Positions 33,330 through 42,528 of a stretch of 64,000 nt of DNA are shown here, in pieces (the stretch's first letter is position 1; every line of letters starts with the position of its first letter). Source of the stretch: Oscillospiraceae bacterium (GTDB lineage: Bacteria > Bacillota_A > Clostridia > Oscillospirales > Oscillospiraceae); assembly GCA_017398105.1 (NCBI GenBank), contig JAFQHF010000176.1:1-64000 (forward strand), given 5' to 3'. The translations under genes were made by a program, and so were the position numbers. A model generated the notes under the pieces. That model did not search any database. It worked only from the letters and a program-made list of their open reading frames with translations, and was not told the origin of the DNA.

Positions 33330-34427
33330 ATGAAGCGGGTGCTGTTTCTGACCAATTTTGCATCTCCTTACCGGGTTCGGTTTTTTGACGAGCTGGGAAA
33401 ATATATGGATGTGACGGTGCTGTATTCTGAGAAAATTGAAGAAATCAAGCATCGAAACACTGCCTGGTTTGAAGACGGTACAGGCGGTTTTCATCCGGTT
33501 CAGCTGGAAAAGGCAGTTTCCGTAAAAGGAAAAAAGGTCTGTATGGATGTGGTATCCTGGCTTAAGAAGGGGTACGATCATATCATCATCGGAGGCTATT
33601 CCTCTCCTACAGCCATTTATGCCATGGCCTGGCTGCGGCTGCATAAGATCCCCTTCTGGATGGAGGTGGACGGCGGACTGATCCGGCAGGATTCCAAAAT
33701 CAAATTTGCGGTGAAGAAATCCCTGGTGACCATGGCAAACCGCTGGCTCAGTACCGGTCGCTTTACAACGGAGTATCTGGTGCACTATGGCGCAGACCGG
33801 AAGCATGTATACGAATATCCCTTCACCTCCTTCTATGAGGCGGACATTCAGCCGGAAATCGTATCTGCGGAAGAAAAGAAGCGGCTGCGCGGTGAGCTGG
33901 GAATTCCGGAAGAGAATATGGTGCTGGCAATTGGGCAGTTTATCCACCGCAAGGGCTTTGATGTGCTGCTGAAAGCCGCCAAAGAGCTGCCCCGGAATAC
34001 AGGCATTTATATTGTGGGCGGTGAAGCAACGGAGGAATACCAGAACCTCCGGGAACGTCTGGATGTGCCCCATGTGCATTTTCTGGGATTCCAGAAAAAG
34101 GAACGACTGGCGGAATTTTACAAGGCCGCTGACCTGTTCGTACTGCCCACCCGGGAGGACATCTGGGGCCTGGTCATCAATGAAGCTATGGCCTATGGTC
34201 TGCCGGTGGTCACAACAGACCGCTGCGTGGCCGGCCTGGAGCTGATAGAAGACGGCGTTACCGGCTATATCGTTCCTGTGGAGGATGCCGGCGCGCTGGC
34301 AGAGAAAATGACCGCTGTCCTGTCTGCGGATCTGGAACGCATGGGCCGGGCAGCGCTGGAAAAGATCCGCCCGTTTACTCTGGAAAACATGGCGAAAACC
34401 CATGTACAGATTCTGGAAGGCAGGTGA
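33330..34427 (+). CDS. Glycosyltransferase family 4
   Basis: A 365-residue GT-B enzyme. It begins VLFLTNFASPYRVRFFDELG, the acceptor-side fold, and carries IGQFIHRKGFDVLLKAAKEL at the start of the donor domain and EDIWGLVINEAMAYGLPVV as the nucleotide-sugar motif. ATG 33330 is preferred to a GTG at 33318 that overlaps the ribosome binding site. It follows the polymerase by 16 bp and belongs to the same run of genes. Specificity is unknown. Confidence 0.82.
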   Translation: MKRVLFLTNFASPYRVRFFDELGKYMDVTVLYSEKIEEIKHRNTAWFEDGTGGFHPVQLEKAVSVKGKKVCMDVVSWLKKGYDHIIIGGYSSPTAIYAMAWLRLHKIPFWMEVDGGLIRQDSKIKFAVKKSLVTMANRWLSTGRFTTEYLVHYGADRKHVYEYPFTSFYEADIQPEIVSAEEKKRLRGELGIPEENMVLAIGQFIHRKGFDVLLKAAKELPRNTGIYIVGGEATEEYQNLRERLDVPHVHFLGFQKKERLAEFYKAADLFVLPTREDIWGLVINEAMAYGLPVVTTDRCVAGLELIEDGVTGYIVPVEDAGALAEKMTAVLSADLERMGRAALEKIRPFTLENMAKTHVQILEGR

Positions 34428-34433
34428 TGGCAG

Positions 34434-35588
34434 ATGCATATTCTTTACGCTGTGACCACCTGCTCCGATAAGGTTTACCGGCAGCTGTTTTCCCAGGTGA
34501 AGGTGAAGCCGGCCTTCCAGTCCCAGAAATATCACCGTCTTCTCATTGAAGGTCTGGCGGCAGGGGCGAAGGTGGATGTGATCGCAAATCCGCCGGTGAA
34601 CCGCAGTGTGCTGGACAGAGAATTTGTGAGACTGCCCCGGGAAACCGAGGGCGGTGCCTGTTACCGATACATTCCGGCAATTCGCAATCCGATCCTGAAA
34701 GCGGCTGCGGTAGGACTGGGAACCTTTTTTCAGACCCTGTTTCTGATCCGGAAGGATTCTGCGGTAGTGGTGGATGTGCTGAACCGCACCACGGCGCTGT
34801 TTGCCCTGCTGGCAGCCCGGCTGCGGAGGGCACGGTGCGTCGGCATTGTGACGGACCTGCCGGATCTGCTGGGGGGAAGCCGCCTCTCCAAGAAAATTGC
34901 CAATTTTGTGACGGCCCACTGCACGGATTATATTCTGCTGACAGAGGCCATGAATGATTATCTGAATCAAAAGGGGAAACCCTATGTGATCCTGGAGGGA
35001 CATGCGGATATTACCATGGCGGAAAAAACGCCCGGCCTGGACAGAAAGACCAAGCCCCGCATCTGCTTCTATGCCGGCGGCGTCAGCAGGCAGTACGGCC
35101 TTGCCAATCTGGTGGAGGGCTTCCGGATGGCAAATCTTCCCGATGCCCAGCTCCATATTTACGGCCCCGGCGATTATGTGGAGGAACTGAAGACCATCGC
35201 TCAGACCGATGACCGGATCTTCTATGGTGGGATGCTGCTGAATACCCAGATCGTGGAGAAGGAAATGGAAGCAACGCTGCTGGTCAATCCAAGACCCACG
35301 GGTGAGGAATATGTGAAATACTCCTTCCCCTCCAAGACCATGGAATATATGTCCACCGGCACTCCGGTGCTGACTACGGTGCTGCCCGGTATGCCGAAGG
35401 AATACCATCCTTATGTGTATCTTCTGGAGGATGAGTCTGCCTGCGGTATTTGTGAAGCCCTGAAAACTGTACTGGCGCAGTCGGAGGAAAGCCTGTTCCA
35501 AAAGGGTATCCGGGCCAGAAACTTTGTTTTACATGAGAAAAATAATGTGATCCAGGCAGAAAAAATCCTGGAAATGCTGAAAAACTAA
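34434..35588 (+). CDS. Glycosyltransferase family 4-like
   Basis: A 384-residue GT-B type protein. The donor half is recognisable: ICFYAGGVSRQYGLANLVE, LHIYGPGDYVEEL and YSFPSKTMEYMSTGTPVLTT. The N-terminal half is less typical, with GIVTDLPDLLGGS near residue 140. It starts 6 bp after the previous gene and is part of the same operon. The sugar transferred is not predictable. Confidence 0.75.
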   Translation: MHILYAVTTCSDKVYRQLFSQVKVKPAFQSQKYHRLLIEGLAAGAKVDVIANPPVNRSVLDREFVRLPRETEGGACYRYIPAIRNPILKAAAVGLGTFFQTLFLIRKDSAVVVDVLNRTTALFALLAARLRRARCVGIVTDLPDLLGGSRLSKKIANFVTAHCTDYILLTEAMNDYLNQKGKPYVILEGHADITMAEKTPGLDRKTKPRICFYAGGVSRQYGLANLVEGFRMANLPDAQLHIYGPGDYVEELKTIAQTDDRIFYGGMLLNTQIVEKEMEATLLVNPRPTGEEYVKYSFPSKTMEYMSTGTPVLTTVLPGMPKEYHPYVYLLEDESACGICEALKTVLAQSEESLFQKGIRARNFVLHEKNNVIQAEKILEMLKN

Positions 35589-35600
35589 GGAAGTGAAACC

Positions 35601-36848
35601 ATGAAGCTGCTGTGGCTGTGCAATTCCGCGCCCGGTGTGGTGCGATCCCATATTGCAGGGAAACCTGTCAGCGCCGTGAATTGGGTGGATCATGTGCTGT
35701 CCGGAGTCCGGAAGCAGGGCATGACGGTGCGGGTCTTGTTCCGGGGCAGCGGCGGTGAAGGTGTGATGGAGGATGGCTGCAGCTATGCATCCTTCCCGGC
35801 GGAAATTCCGTATGTGTACCGCAATGAGCTGGAGGAGCGCTTCCGGCAGGAGCTGCGCTCCTTTCAGCCGGATGTGATCCACAGCTGGGGCGTTGAGTAT
35901 GATCATGCGCTGGCAATGGTGAATGCGGCGGAAAAGGAAGGGTATCTATCCAAAATGGTCGCCAGCATTCAGGGTCTCTGCGGCTTTCTTGCAGAGCATT
36001 ATACGGACGGTCTGCCGCAGACTGTGGTAAGCAGCAACACCTTCCGGGATTTTGTACGGAAGGATAACATTGCAGCCCAGCAGGAAAAGTTTGTCCTGCG
36101 GGGCAGGATGGAAGCGGAAGCTGTGAGAAAGCTGCATCATGTGATCGGCCGTACCGACTGGGATCGGGAGAAAGCAGTTTTGCTGAATCCCAATGTGACC
36201 TATCATTTCTGCAACGAGACCCTTCGGGAAGCGTTTTATGACGGTGCCTGGCAGTACGGTCAGTGCCGGAAGCACCGGGTTTTTGCATCCAGCTGCTCCT
36301 ATCCCATCAAGGGCTTTCATTATCTGCTGGAAGCCTTCGCAAGGGTGCGCAGGATATATCCCGATGCTACGCTGAGCGTAACGGGCAGAACCTACCTGCC
36401 CAAAGATCTCAAAAGCAAGCTGCGTATGGGAAGCTACGAAGCCTACCTGGCCGGACTCACCCGGAAATATCATCTGGAGGACTGTGTTACCTTCCTGGGT
36501 GACCTCAGCGCGGAGGATATGAAAAGGGCCTATCTGGATGCCAATGTGTTCTGCCTGCCTTCCACAATGGAAAATTCCCCCAATTCCCTGGGAGAGGCCA
36601 TGCTGCTGGGGGTTCCCTGTGCCGCGCATGATGTAGGCGGTGTCCGAAACCTGATGGAAGACCGGACGGAGGGCCTGATCTGCGCACCGGGAGATGTGAA
36701 CATGCTGGCAGAAACGATTATGAAGCTGTTTGCAATGGGCGAAAATGCCGGCAGCCTGGGAAAAAATGCAAGAATTCATGCCGAAATGACCCATGACCCG
36801 GAAAAAAATCTCCGGGATCTGATGAAAATATATCAAACAATCATGTGA
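35601..36848 (+). CDS. Glycosyltransferase family 4
   Basis: A 415-residue GT-B enzyme with SAVNWVDHVLSGVRKQG near the N-terminus, SCSYPIKGFHYLLEAFARV opening the donor domain, and the EX7E motif ENSPNSLGEAMLLGVPCAA near residue 325. It follows its neighbour by 12 bp, with AAGGAAGTG as binding site. It resembles EpsF-like transferases of exopolysaccharide loci only at the level of the fold; specificity is unknown. Confidence 0.8.
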   Translation: MKLLWLCNSAPGVVRSHIAGKPVSAVNWVDHVLSGVRKQGMTVRVLFRGSGGEGVMEDGCSYASFPAEIPYVYRNELEERFRQELRSFQPDVIHSWGVEYDHALAMVNAAEKEGYLSKMVASIQGLCGFLAEHYTDGLPQTVVSSNTFRDFVRKDNIAAQQEKFVLRGRMEAEAVRKLHHVIGRTDWDREKAVLLNPNVTYHFCNETLREAFYDGAWQYGQCRKHRVFASSCSYPIKGFHYLLEAFARVRRIYPDATLSVTGRTYLPKDLKSKLRMGSYEAYLAGLTRKYHLEDCVTFLGDLSAEDMKRAYLDANVFCLPSTMENSPNSLGEAMLLGVPCAAHDVGGVRNLMEDRTEGLICAPGDVNMLAETIMKLFAMGENAGSLGKNARIHAEMTHDPEKNLRDLMKIYQTIM

Positions 36849-36861
36849 AGGAGGAATTGCC

Positions 36862-37845
36862 GTGAGCCGGGAAACGCTGATCAGTGTAATCGTGCCGGTA
36901 TACAATGTGGAACGTTATCTTGCCCGGTGCGTGGATTCCATTCTGGCGCAGACCTATGAAAATCTGCAGATCATTCTGGTGGATGACGGTGCAACGGATG
37001 CATCCGGAAACATTTGTGACGAATATGCGGCAAAGGATTCCCGGATCACAGTCATTCACAAGAAAAACGGCGGTTTGAGCAGTGCCCGGAATGCCGGCAT
37101 TGAGGCGGCGCGGGGGGAATATCTGGCCTTTGTTGACAGCGATGACTGGATCGAACCGGAAATGTACGCATGTCTTCTGGCTTTGCTGAAGAAGTATGAT
37201 GCAGAACTGGTTTGTGCCGGACGGTATGATGTCAACGGCACCACCGGAGAAAAGAAAAACGGCCTTTGTCCCAGGGAGGAAGCCTGCATTTCCGGGGAGG
37301 AAATGGTGGGAAAGATCTTCCTGTGGGACGGCTGCGATTCCAGCGCCTGCGACAAGCTGTACCATCGGTCTTTGTTTGAAACCTTCCGCTATCCGGAAGG
37401 AAAGGTCTGCGAGGATGTGCCCACTACCTACAGGATCGTTCTGCAGGCAGCGCGGGCAGTGCTCTGTAAAAGACGCTTTTACAACTATTACCACCGTGTC
37501 GGAAGCATCAGCATGGCGGCAGCGATTACGGAAAAGACCTTCCACTTTTCTGAGCATACCGCTTCGATCTATCCTTACATCCGGGAGAATTATCCCAACA
37601 TCGAACCTCAGGCGAGATATTTGCGGGTGCGGTCGCTATCGCATATTCTGCTGCTGCTGGAACAGGCGGACAGTGCTGTCCGTGAAAGGTTCTGTCTGCA
37701 GTACCGCCGGGCCCGGCAGGATCTGAGAAAGCATACGGGATTTATCCTGAAAAGTCCGTATTTTGGAAGCAAAGAGAAGATCACGAATCTTTTGCTGGTG
37801 CTTGGGCTTTACCGCCTGCTCAGACCCATTTTCCACAGAGCATAG
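36862..37845 (+). CDS. Glycosyltransferase family 2
   Basis: A 327-residue GT-A enzyme. The opening strand ISVIVPVYNVERYLARCVDS, the VDDGATDAS segment and the DxD-type metal site FVDSDDWIEPE (about residues 91-101) are all present. It starts at GTG 36862 with AAGGAGG 8 nt upstream. The C-terminal part after residue 200 is helical and may touch the membrane. The gene lies between a GT4 gene and the flippase gene. Confidence 0.85.
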   Translation: MSRETLISVIVPVYNVERYLARCVDSILAQTYENLQIILVDDGATDASGNICDEYAAKDSRITVIHKKNGGLSSARNAGIEAARGEYLAFVDSDDWIEPEMYACLLALLKKYDAELVCAGRYDVNGTTGEKKNGLCPREEACISGEEMVGKIFLWDGCDSSACDKLYHRSLFETFRYPEGKVCEDVPTTYRIVLQAARAVLCKRRFYNYYHRVGSISMAAAITEKTFHFSEHTASIYPYIRENYPNIEPQARYLRVRSLSHILLLLEQADSAVRERFCLQYRRARQDLRKHTGFILKSPYFGSKEKITNLLLVLGLYRLLRPIFHRA

Positions 37846-37854
37846 GAGCTGTCC

Positions 37855-39246
37855 ATGAAACGTAGAAACCGCGTTGCCATGTTTAACATTCTCAGTACGG
37901 TTTTGTTAAACGGTATTTCCATAATAACCGGCCCTCTGTTTTCCAGTATGCTGGGTGACAGCGGCTTTGGTGTGCTGAAAATTTACAATATCTGGGCCAG
38001 TGTGGCGGCGATCCTGCTGACACTGCAGACCCAGGGCACCCTGGTAAATGCGAGGGTGGAGTATTCTGAGGAGGAACAGAAACGGTATCAGTCCTCGGTC
38101 ATGAGCATGTCCGTGCTGATGTTCCTGGGGTGCAGCGCTGTGATTGCGGTATTCCTGAAGCCCATTTCCCGGCTGCTGAAGCTGGAACCGCTGCTGATCG
38201 GGCTGATGCTGGTGCAGGCCTTCGGCACCTTCTGTATCAACTTCCTGAATACCAAGAACACCTATGAATTCAAAGCCGGGCGAAACATGGTGCTGTCGCT
38301 GTCTGTAACGCTGACCACGCTGGTGCTGTCGGTGGTTCTGATTCTGCAGCTTCCCCAGGAAATCAAGTATTACGGCCGCGTCACTGCCATTGCGCTGACT
38401 TATGCTCTGGTCGGTATCCCGGCCTGCCTGCTGATCCTGCTGCGGGGAAAAACCTTTTACCACCGGGAATACTGGAAATTCTGCTTTGTGCTGGCAATCC
38501 CGGCGGTGTTTCATAATCTTTCCGATCTGGTTCTGGGCCAGATCGATCAGGTCATGCTGCAGCATATGGTCGGTATGGCAACGGTTGGTCACTACGGGTA
38601 TGCCTGGCAGTTTGCCAATATCCTGTTCATCCTCTTTGGCGCGCTGAACAAAACCTGGTGCCCCTTCTTCTTCGAGGAAATGAAGCAGGGAAAGCGGGAT
38701 GCCATGATGAACAAAACCCGGAATTTCCTGGAGCTGTTCACCATCCTGGCCTGCGGCTTTATCCTGCTGGCACCGGAGGTGTACCATGTATATGCACAGG
38801 ACAGGGATTTCTGGGTCAGCACGGGAATCATCCCGCTGTTTGTTGCCAGCTATTACATCAATTTCCTGTGTACCTTCCCGGTGAACTTTGAATATTACCA
38901 CAAGAAGACCCGGGTGGTGGCGGCGGTGACCATTGGCTCCTCTCTGGTCAATGCGGTGCTGAACTATGCTCTGATCAAAGCCGTGGGAATGTCCGGTGCG
39001 GCACTGGCCACGGTGATCTCCCATGCTCTGCAGCTGATGCTGCACTACGTCTATACCCGTTATTTCCTGGGCAGGGGAGACTATCCCTTCCCGGTGAAGC
39101 TGTGGGCAAAGTATGCGGTCGGGTTTGCCGTAATCCTGGCAGTTGTATTCCTGACGCCCGATGCCTGGCTGATCCGCTGGGGCATTGGTGCGGTGCTGGG
39201 CGTTTTTGAGCTGCTGCAGATCAGGAAGCGAAGAGTTTTGATTTGA
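37855..39246 (+). CDS. Wzx-like lipid-linked oligosaccharide flippase (MOP superfamily)
   Basis: A 463-residue protein with about 12-14 hydrophobic helices spread over its whole length, starting MFNILSTVLLNGISIITGPLF, as in polysaccharide biosynthesis flippases of the MOP/MviN superfamily. These turn undecaprenyl-linked repeats over to the outer face for Wzy polymerisation. It is the last gene before a terminator, so it closes the first transcription unit of the locus. Together with the polymerase at 32057 it defines a Wzx/Wzy pathway. Confidence 0.83.
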   Translation: MKRRNRVAMFNILSTVLLNGISIITGPLFSSMLGDSGFGVLKIYNIWASVAAILLTLQTQGTLVNARVEYSEEEQKRYQSSVMSMSVLMFLGCSAVIAVFLKPISRLLKLEPLLIGLMLVQAFGTFCINFLNTKNTYEFKAGRNMVLSLSVTLTTLVLSVVLILQLPQEIKYYGRVTAIALTYALVGIPACLLILLRGKTFYHREYWKFCFVLAIPAVFHNLSDLVLGQIDQVMLQHMVGMATVGHYGYAWQFANILFILFGALNKTWCPFFFEEMKQGKRDAMMNKTRNFLELFTILACGFILLAPEVYHVYAQDRDFWVSTGIIPLFVASYYINFLCTFPVNFEYYHKKTRVVAAVTIGSSLVNAVLNYALIKAVGMSGAALATVISHALQLMLHYVYTRYFLGRGDYPFPVKLWAKYAVGFAVILAVVFLTPDAWLIRWGIGAVLGVFELLQIRKRRVLI

Positions 39247-39253
39247 ATTTTTG

Positions 39254-39286
39254 GGGTCGGACAAATTGTCCGGCCCTATTTATTTT
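39254..39286 (+). terminator. Terminator after the flippase gene
   Basis: GGGTCGGACAA (39254-39264) pairs with TTGTCCGGCCC (39266-39276), one G-T wobble, and is followed by TATTTATTTT. It ends the first transcription unit of the polysaccharide locus. Confidence 0.75.
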
Positions 39287-39288
39287 GG

Positions 39289-39317
39289 TTGCAATCAAAT
39301 CGGAAATGGTGTATAAT
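39289..39317 (+). promoter_or_regulatory. Internal promoter of the second half of the polysaccharide locus
   Basis: TTGCAA (39289-39294), 17 bp, TATAAT (39312-39317), right after the terminator and 53 bp before the next start codon. Confidence 0.75.
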
Positions 39318-39369
39318 ACCGTTGGATTTGTGTCCATTTTTATGGAAAAATTTCGGGAGGGAAGCGGAT

Positions 39370-40506
39370 ATGAAGAAGAAAAAGGTGCTGTTTGTGGCAA
39401 CGGTCGTGAAGACCCACATGATGCAGTTCCATATTCCCTATCTGAAAATGTTTCAGGAAATGGGATGGGAAACGGCGGTTGCTTCGAAAAATGACTACGA
39501 AAATCCGGAAGACTGCCAAATTCCCTATTGTGATACTTACTATAACATTCCCTTTGAGCGCATGCCCTGGAAGCCGAAAAACTGGACTTCCTATAAGATG
39601 CTGAAGAAGATCATCGACGAAGGGGAATACGATATTATTCACTGTCACACACCGGTTGGCGCCATGATCGCGCGGCTGGCAGCCCTGTCTGCCCGGAAAA
39701 AGGGAACCAGAGTTATCTACACGGCCCATGGCTTCCATTTCTTCAAGGGTGCACCGCTGATCAACTGGCTGCTGTTCTATCCTGCGGAGTGGCTGCTGGC
39801 CCCTGTGACGGATGTGCTGATCACCATCAACAGGGAAGATCACGCCCGGGCTTTGAAACGGCTTCACGCTAAGCGGATCGAGTATGTTCCCGGTGTGGGC
39901 ATCGATACCCATAAGTTCCGGAACCTGGTGCTGGACCGGGAAGAAAAACGGAAAACCCTTGGCTACGGGAATGATGATTTTCTAATCCTGACCGTGGCGG
40001 AAATGACCCCCAACAAGAACCATATCACTGTTCTGAAAGCCCTGGCATTGCTGAAGGATACGGAAGAATTCCGGAACATCCACTATCTGATCTGCGGCAG
40101 AGGCGAAATGTGGGCAAGCCTGGAGCAAAGCGCAAAGGAACTGGGAATTGCCGATCATGTGAATTTCCTGGGTTACCGCAGTGATGCGCCGGAGCTGTAC
40201 CGCAGCTGCGACCTGTTTGCCTTCATGACCTTCCGGGAGGGACTGTCTGTTGCTCTGATGGAAGCCATGAGCAGCGCAATGCCCATTGCCTGTACAAAAA
40301 TCCGGGGCAATACAGACCTGATCGAAGACGGTGTTTCCGGCGTGTTTGTGGAAAATACTCCGGAAGCCACGGCTGAGGCTTTCCTGAAGCTGTACCGGGA
40401 ACCGGAGTACCGGAAAGCTCTGGGCGCTGCGGCATCGGAACGGGCGCTGCTGTTTGACAACGAAGCGGTGCACAGGCAGGTAAAAGAAATCTATCTGAGT
40501 GTTTAA
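39370..40506 (+). CDS. Glycosyltransferase family 4, EpsD-like
   Basis: A 378-residue GT-B enzyme. VLFVATVVKTHMMQFHIPYL at the start, IIHCHTPVGAMIARLAA and VIYTAHGFHFFKGAPLINWL are characteristic of EpsD-type transferases of firmicute exopolysaccharide loci. The donor domain has FREGLSVALMEAMSSAMPIA. ATG 39370 follows GGGAGG; a longer in-frame extension would start inside the promoter. It is the first gene of the second transcription unit. Confidence 0.85.
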   Translation: MKKKKVLFVATVVKTHMMQFHIPYLKMFQEMGWETAVASKNDYENPEDCQIPYCDTYYNIPFERMPWKPKNWTSYKMLKKIIDEGEYDIIHCHTPVGAMIARLAALSARKKGTRVIYTAHGFHFFKGAPLINWLLFYPAEWLLAPVTDVLITINREDHARALKRLHAKRIEYVPGVGIDTHKFRNLVLDREEKRKTLGYGNDDFLILTVAEMTPNKNHITVLKALALLKDTEEFRNIHYLICGRGEMWASLEQSAKELGIADHVNFLGYRSDAPELYRSCDLFAFMTFREGLSVALMEAMSSAMPIACTKIRGNTDLIEDGVSGVFVENTPEATAEAFLKLYREPEYRKALGAAASERALLFDNEAVHRQVKEIYLSV

Positions 40507-40525
40507 GAAAAAGGAGGCGGCAGTG

Positions 40526-41485
40526 ATGGGCGGAACCCTGATCGTATCGCTGGATTTTGAACTGTTCTGGGGCATGCTGGACTGCTGTGCTCTGGAAGAC
40601 TATCAGGCCAATGTGCTCGGCGGCAGAAAGGCCATCCCGCAGCTGCTGGAGCTGTTTCAAAAATATGACATCCACGCCACCTGGGCAACGGTGGGCTTCC
40701 TGTTTGCAGAAAATTATGACGAGCTGTCCCGGTATTTCCCGGAGAAGAGGCCCGGCTATCTGGACAAGCGGCTGGATGCTTACGCGGAATTTGCCGCAAT
40801 CGGCAAAAATGAGGAGGAAGCCCCCTGCTTCTACGGCCCGTCTCTGGTGCGTCTGGTGGCCCGGACACCCGGTCAGGAGATCGGCAGCCATACCTTCTGC
40901 CACTATTACTGCCGGGAGCAGGGACAGACCCCGGAGGAATTTGCTGCCGATCTGCACGCGGCGAAACGCATTGCAGCGGACAAGGGCTATGATCTGACCT
41001 CCGTGATTCTGCCCCGGAACCAGTGTGAGCCGGAATATACCGAAGTGCTCCGGCAGTGCGGCTTTACCGCCTACCGGGATGAGGAAAACGACTGGATTCA
41101 TGAAAAAATCAAATTCCGCCCCCTGCTGCGTGCCCTGCGGCTGGCGGACGTGTATTTCCCCCTGACCGGTCAGGGAGGCTATACCCCCAAAAATGAAAAC
41201 GGTATCTGGAATCTGGTGGGTTCCCGGATGTATAAGCCTGTTTTCAAACCCCTGAAATTCCTGGAGGGTCTGAAGCTGCGGCGAATCAAAAAACAGATGC
41301 GCCACGCGGCAAAGCATGACCTTACCTTCCATCTGTGGTGGCATCCCCATAATGTAGGCGTTATGACGGATGTGCATCTGGCGCAGCTGGAAGAAATCTT
41401 CCGGTACTATGCGCAGTTAAAAGAAAAATACGGTATGCAGAGCCTGAATATGCGCGAGGCGGCGGAACGGGAGGAAAACGCATGA
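40526..41485 (+). CDS. Polysaccharide deacetylase family protein (NodB-like)
   Basis: A 319-residue protein with a CE4-type fold. LIVSLDFELFWGMLD near the N-terminus supplies the metal/catalytic acidic residues, HATWATVGFLF follows, and GQEIGSHTFCHYYC has the His-x3-His metal ligands. No signal peptide is visible, so it probably acts in the cytosol on a nucleotide- or lipid-linked sugar (inference). AAGGAGG lies 8 nt before ATG 40526. Removing an acetyl from a HexNAc residue would alter polymer charge. Confidence 0.78.
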   Translation: MGGTLIVSLDFELFWGMLDCCALEDYQANVLGGRKAIPQLLELFQKYDIHATWATVGFLFAENYDELSRYFPEKRPGYLDKRLDAYAEFAAIGKNEEEAPCFYGPSLVRLVARTPGQEIGSHTFCHYYCREQGQTPEEFAADLHAAKRIAADKGYDLTSVILPRNQCEPEYTEVLRQCGFTAYRDEENDWIHEKIKFRPLLRALRLADVYFPLTGQGGYTPKNENGIWNLVGSRMYKPVFKPLKFLEGLKLRRIKKQMRHAAKHDLTFHLWWHPHNVGVMTDVHLAQLEEIFRYYAQLKEKYGMQSLNMREAAEREENA

Positions 41486-42519
41486 AAGTGATGCATGTTC
41501 TCAATTCCAGAATCTACTCCGGCGCGGAGAAAGTGATTTGTCAGATCATCAAATCTTTCCGGGAAGACGGCGTGGAAATGGTTTATTGCAGCCCCGACAG
41601 TGAAAACGTCCGCAAGATGCTTGCTGAGCAGAATGTAACATTTCTGCCGATGCAGAGCCTGACTGTAAAAAATCTGAAGAAGATCATTGATGAACAGAAG
41701 CCGGACCTGATTCATGCCCACGATATGCGGGCCAGCTTTTTCAGTGCACTGTGCTGCGGCAGCATTCCTATGATTTCCCATATCCATAACAATGCCTATG
41801 ATGCCCGGGGACTCTCTCCCAAGACCATCGCGTATCTTCTGGCCGGTTTCCGGGCCAGGCACATCCTGTGGGTATCCAACAGCTCCTATGAGGGCTATGC
41901 CTTCCATAAGCTGTTCGCGAAGAAAAGCAGCGTTCTGTACAACATCATCGATACAGAGCAGATTGCGGAAAAAAAGGCTCAGGATGTGAATACCTACGAT
42001 TACGATATGATCTATGTGGGCCGCCTGACCTTCCAGAAGGACCCTCAGCGGCTGATGCGGCTGTGTGCCCGGCTGAAGGAAAGCAAGCCTGACCTGAAGG
42101 CAGCTATCGTGGGTACCGGCGAGCTGGAAGCAGAAGTGAAAGCCCTGTGCGAAGAACTGGGTATTCAGGAAAACGTCCATTTCCTGGGATTCCAGTCCAA
42201 TCCCATCAAGATGGTTCACGACAGTAAGGCCATGATCCTGACCTCCCGCTGGGAAGGAACGCCCATGTGCGCCCTGGAAGCCATGGCGCTGGGGACTCCG
42301 GTGGTCAGCACGCCGTCCGACGGTATGAAGGATCTGATCGACGATGGCGTCAACGGTTATCTGACGGATGACGATGCGGTTATGGCGGAAAAATTGCTGA
42401 AGATCATGAATGATCCCGACCATCGCCGGGAACTGTCTGAAAATACGAAGAAAAAGTTTGCGCTTATCAATGATGCGCCCAAATACAAGGAGGCCATTTC
42501 CGCCTGCTACCGGATGTGA
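41482..42519 (+). CDS. Glycosyltransferase family 4
   Basis: A 345-residue GT-B enzyme. VMHVLNSRIYSGAEKVICQI opens the acceptor domain, and IYVGRLTFQKDPQRLM with SRWEGTPMCALEAMALGTPV form the donor site. It overlaps the deacetylase gene by 4 nt (ATGA), so the two are translationally coupled. The related next gene begins 9 bp downstream. Confidence 0.85.
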   Translation: MKVMHVLNSRIYSGAEKVICQIIKSFREDGVEMVYCSPDSENVRKMLAEQNVTFLPMQSLTVKNLKKIIDEQKPDLIHAHDMRASFFSALCCGSIPMISHIHNNAYDARGLSPKTIAYLLAGFRARHILWVSNSSYEGYAFHKLFAKKSSVLYNIIDTEQIAEKKAQDVNTYDYDMIYVGRLTFQKDPQRLMRLCARLKESKPDLKAAIVGTGELEAEVKALCEELGIQENVHFLGFQSNPIKMVHDSKAMILTSRWEGTPMCALEAMALGTPVVSTPSDGMKDLIDDGVNGYLTDDDAVMAEKLLKIMNDPDHRRELSENTKKKFALINDAPKYKEAISACYRM

Positions 42520-42528
42520 GGAAGGTCT

